From the NCBI GenBank assembly GCA_009869945.1, contig WIXG01000159.1, positions 62,001 to 126,000 of the forward strand: DNA of 64,000 nt, given 5' to 3'. Shown piece by piece: positions 62,520-64,000 of the stretch (positions within the stretch are counted from its first letter, which is position 1; every line of letters begins with the position of its first letter). Source of the stretch: Mesaphorura yosii. Lineage: Eukaryota > Arthropoda > Collembola > Poduromorpha > Tullbergiidae. The position numbers were made by a program, and so were the translations under genes. The notes below the pieces were generated by a model that ran no database searches, had not been told where the DNA came from, and worked only from the letters and a program-made list of their open reading frames with translations.

Positions 62520-64000
62520 CTGTAAATTAAATCAAAAGAATCAGGCATGATTTGCCAAAATGCCACACACAACGCGCTTCAGTTAATTAGAGAACGGGAG
62601 AAGTTCCTCCTTTTTAATTAGTTACATCACATTAGGTCCCATTATTCTGACGACTCGGCTTGGCAGCCGTAGTCTTCAGTCGACGAGTTCCCTTTGTGCA
62701 ATCAACACATGCATTCAATTGGCACTCGGCCAACGCCAACAACCGTGCACAACAATACCAACAGACACAGGCTCGTAATAAGCTGAGAAAAGGAAAAGAA
62801 TGAGAGAAAATCCGATAATGATGATGATAAGTCAGTAATTCTCCATTATCTGGCTTATGTGGTGCGCATATAATTATTTACGTACAGTATGAAAATCATT
62901 TGGCTAATTTGACAAGGTGCATGAGAATAAACTCCGCTGTGGCTGTGGCGTGGACCCGTGTTAACATCCTGAGCCAAGAATGACTCGACACTTATTTCAA
63001 GTTTCCGAACACGCTAGAAATCTTGTGGGCTCACAGAATAGAAATGGCTAGTCATTCTCCAAGACACCACTGTATTGACTGGAATCTCATTTCGGTCTTG
63101 CCACTGCGCTCGTTTCATTCATTAGTTCATTTCATGGATACGCACTCAACTCGACTGGAGCCAGAAAGTCTCCAATTGCAGTCGCAGTTGTTGACTGCAG
63201 GTATTGGATTAGTGGCTCTTGTGTGAGCGATTTCAATTGGTTATGAATAGAGCAAGTAATAAATGGCTATCTCGCTCCCTTTCTCCACAATCGAACGCCA
63301 AAGCCACACGGCACAGACTTTCATAATTGAAAGGACCATGGCCATATGTGCAATGCCAGAGAGGGACTTAGCTAATTTAAATGCAATTTCGATTTTATGT
63401 AATCGTGGTCATGAGGTGAACGCAACGTAGGAAAACGAGTCCGAGCCCTTGTTCCGGTCCATTGAGTTTCAAACAAATGCCACCTTTTCAAAATTGTCCG
63501 TCCGTTCTCCGTCCCTTCATGCGTCAAGCTTACTTAATTCTACGGACCCGCCTTGTGACAATTGGCACCCAAAATTCATGTTCTGCTCTGGTCGTTTAAA
63601 TTTTTTTCAAGAACATGCTAATTTAACATTCAGCCGAATTCAATACTAAATTCGCACCAGCCAGCCGTAGACTTACTAATTAATGAAATGTAAATAGTTC
63701 AGTTTCATGACAAAAAGCGCGTGCACAGACTCCGGCTGAGAAGATGAGAATTCCTGAATTTCTTCCCACATCATTATTTCTCGTGAATTTTTTGTCCTCG
63801 CTCGAACTCGCTCGGTGGGCCACTTTTTTCGTCTTGTATGTCATGTACTACACGACACCGTGCCTCATGTAATGTGAGTCTTTTCCATCCCTTCTCACTT
63901 GTCTCTTGCCGGCGCTGCGTAGGAATTTCTGAGCAGCAAGAATTTTTCGTAATGTTGATAATTATTTCTTTTTCTTTGCCCGTTGTGTTATCATGCATTA
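62520..64000 (-). other. Gene 2 intron, 3' part, running off the right edge
   Basis: By comparison with gene 1 the next upstream exon should encode [17 protein letters not shown]-like residues. I searched the minus strand here for it by eye and did not find it, so it must lie to the right. In gene 1 the matching intron is 9.6 kb. Nothing else is supported in this stretch. Confidence 0.75.

Noticed and set aside
62520-62572. Open frame extending gene 2's T-box exon upstream with apparent start codons
   Set aside because: A good acceptor (TTTACAG) lies at 62,520, and the frame upstream has no family similarity. In gene 1 the same exon begins at the same codon base, so the extension is intron read-through.
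1-64000. Mobile elements or a novel multigene system
   Set aside because: No transposase, reverse transcriptase or other element protein was recognised and no long terminal repeats were seen by eye. Small non-autonomous elements cannot be excluded without a repeat library.

Overview
The window is eukaryotic and almost certainly arthropod. Short exons are separated by long GT-AG introns (431 nt to 9.6 kb), most of the sequence is AT-rich non-coding DNA, and the only proteins I can recognise are two T-box transcription factors of the Tbx20 / H15 / midline family. I cannot place the species from sequence alone; the intron sizes and the paralog pair would fit an insect, collembolan, crustacean or chelicerate.

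Layout. 1-11,564 is 5' flanking DNA with no supported gene. 11,565-33,046 (+ strand) is a complete six-exon coding region for a 755-residue Tbx20-class protein. It has an N-terminal eh1-like repressor motif, a 13-residue alanine run, a His/Ser/Gly-rich linker, a full T-box at about residues 249-441, and a long low-complexity C-terminus with a conserved LWxQW motif. 33,047-52,474 is a gene-poor interval of about 19 kb between the two 3' ends. It contains four perfect T-box half-sites (AGGTGTGA or its reverse complement) within 5.8 kb. 52,475-62,519 (- strand) is the 3' part of a second Tbx20-class gene: five exons covering most of the T-box and the whole C-terminus. Its first exons (N-terminus and T-box start) lie beyond the right edge, so 62,520-64,000 is the 3' part of an intron.

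The two genes are paralogs arranged tail to tail. Homologous exons have matching lengths and phases (274 nt and 77 nt exons in both), but gene 2 has one additional phase-1 intron inside the T-box, a Pro-to-Ser change in the normally invariant FPETVF motif, and three of four donors reading GTACGT where gene 1 uses GTAAGY or GTAATT. Insects such as Drosophila also carry two neighbouring Tbx20-class genes (midline and H15), which act in heart, neuroblast and ventral-appendage patterning. The pair here is plausibly the equivalent, but I cannot say which copy is midline and which is H15, or whether the duplication is shared. The long introns and intergenic interval probably hold cis-regulatory elements; this is inference. 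I found no mobile element, tRNA, rRNA, CRISPR array or novel multigene system.
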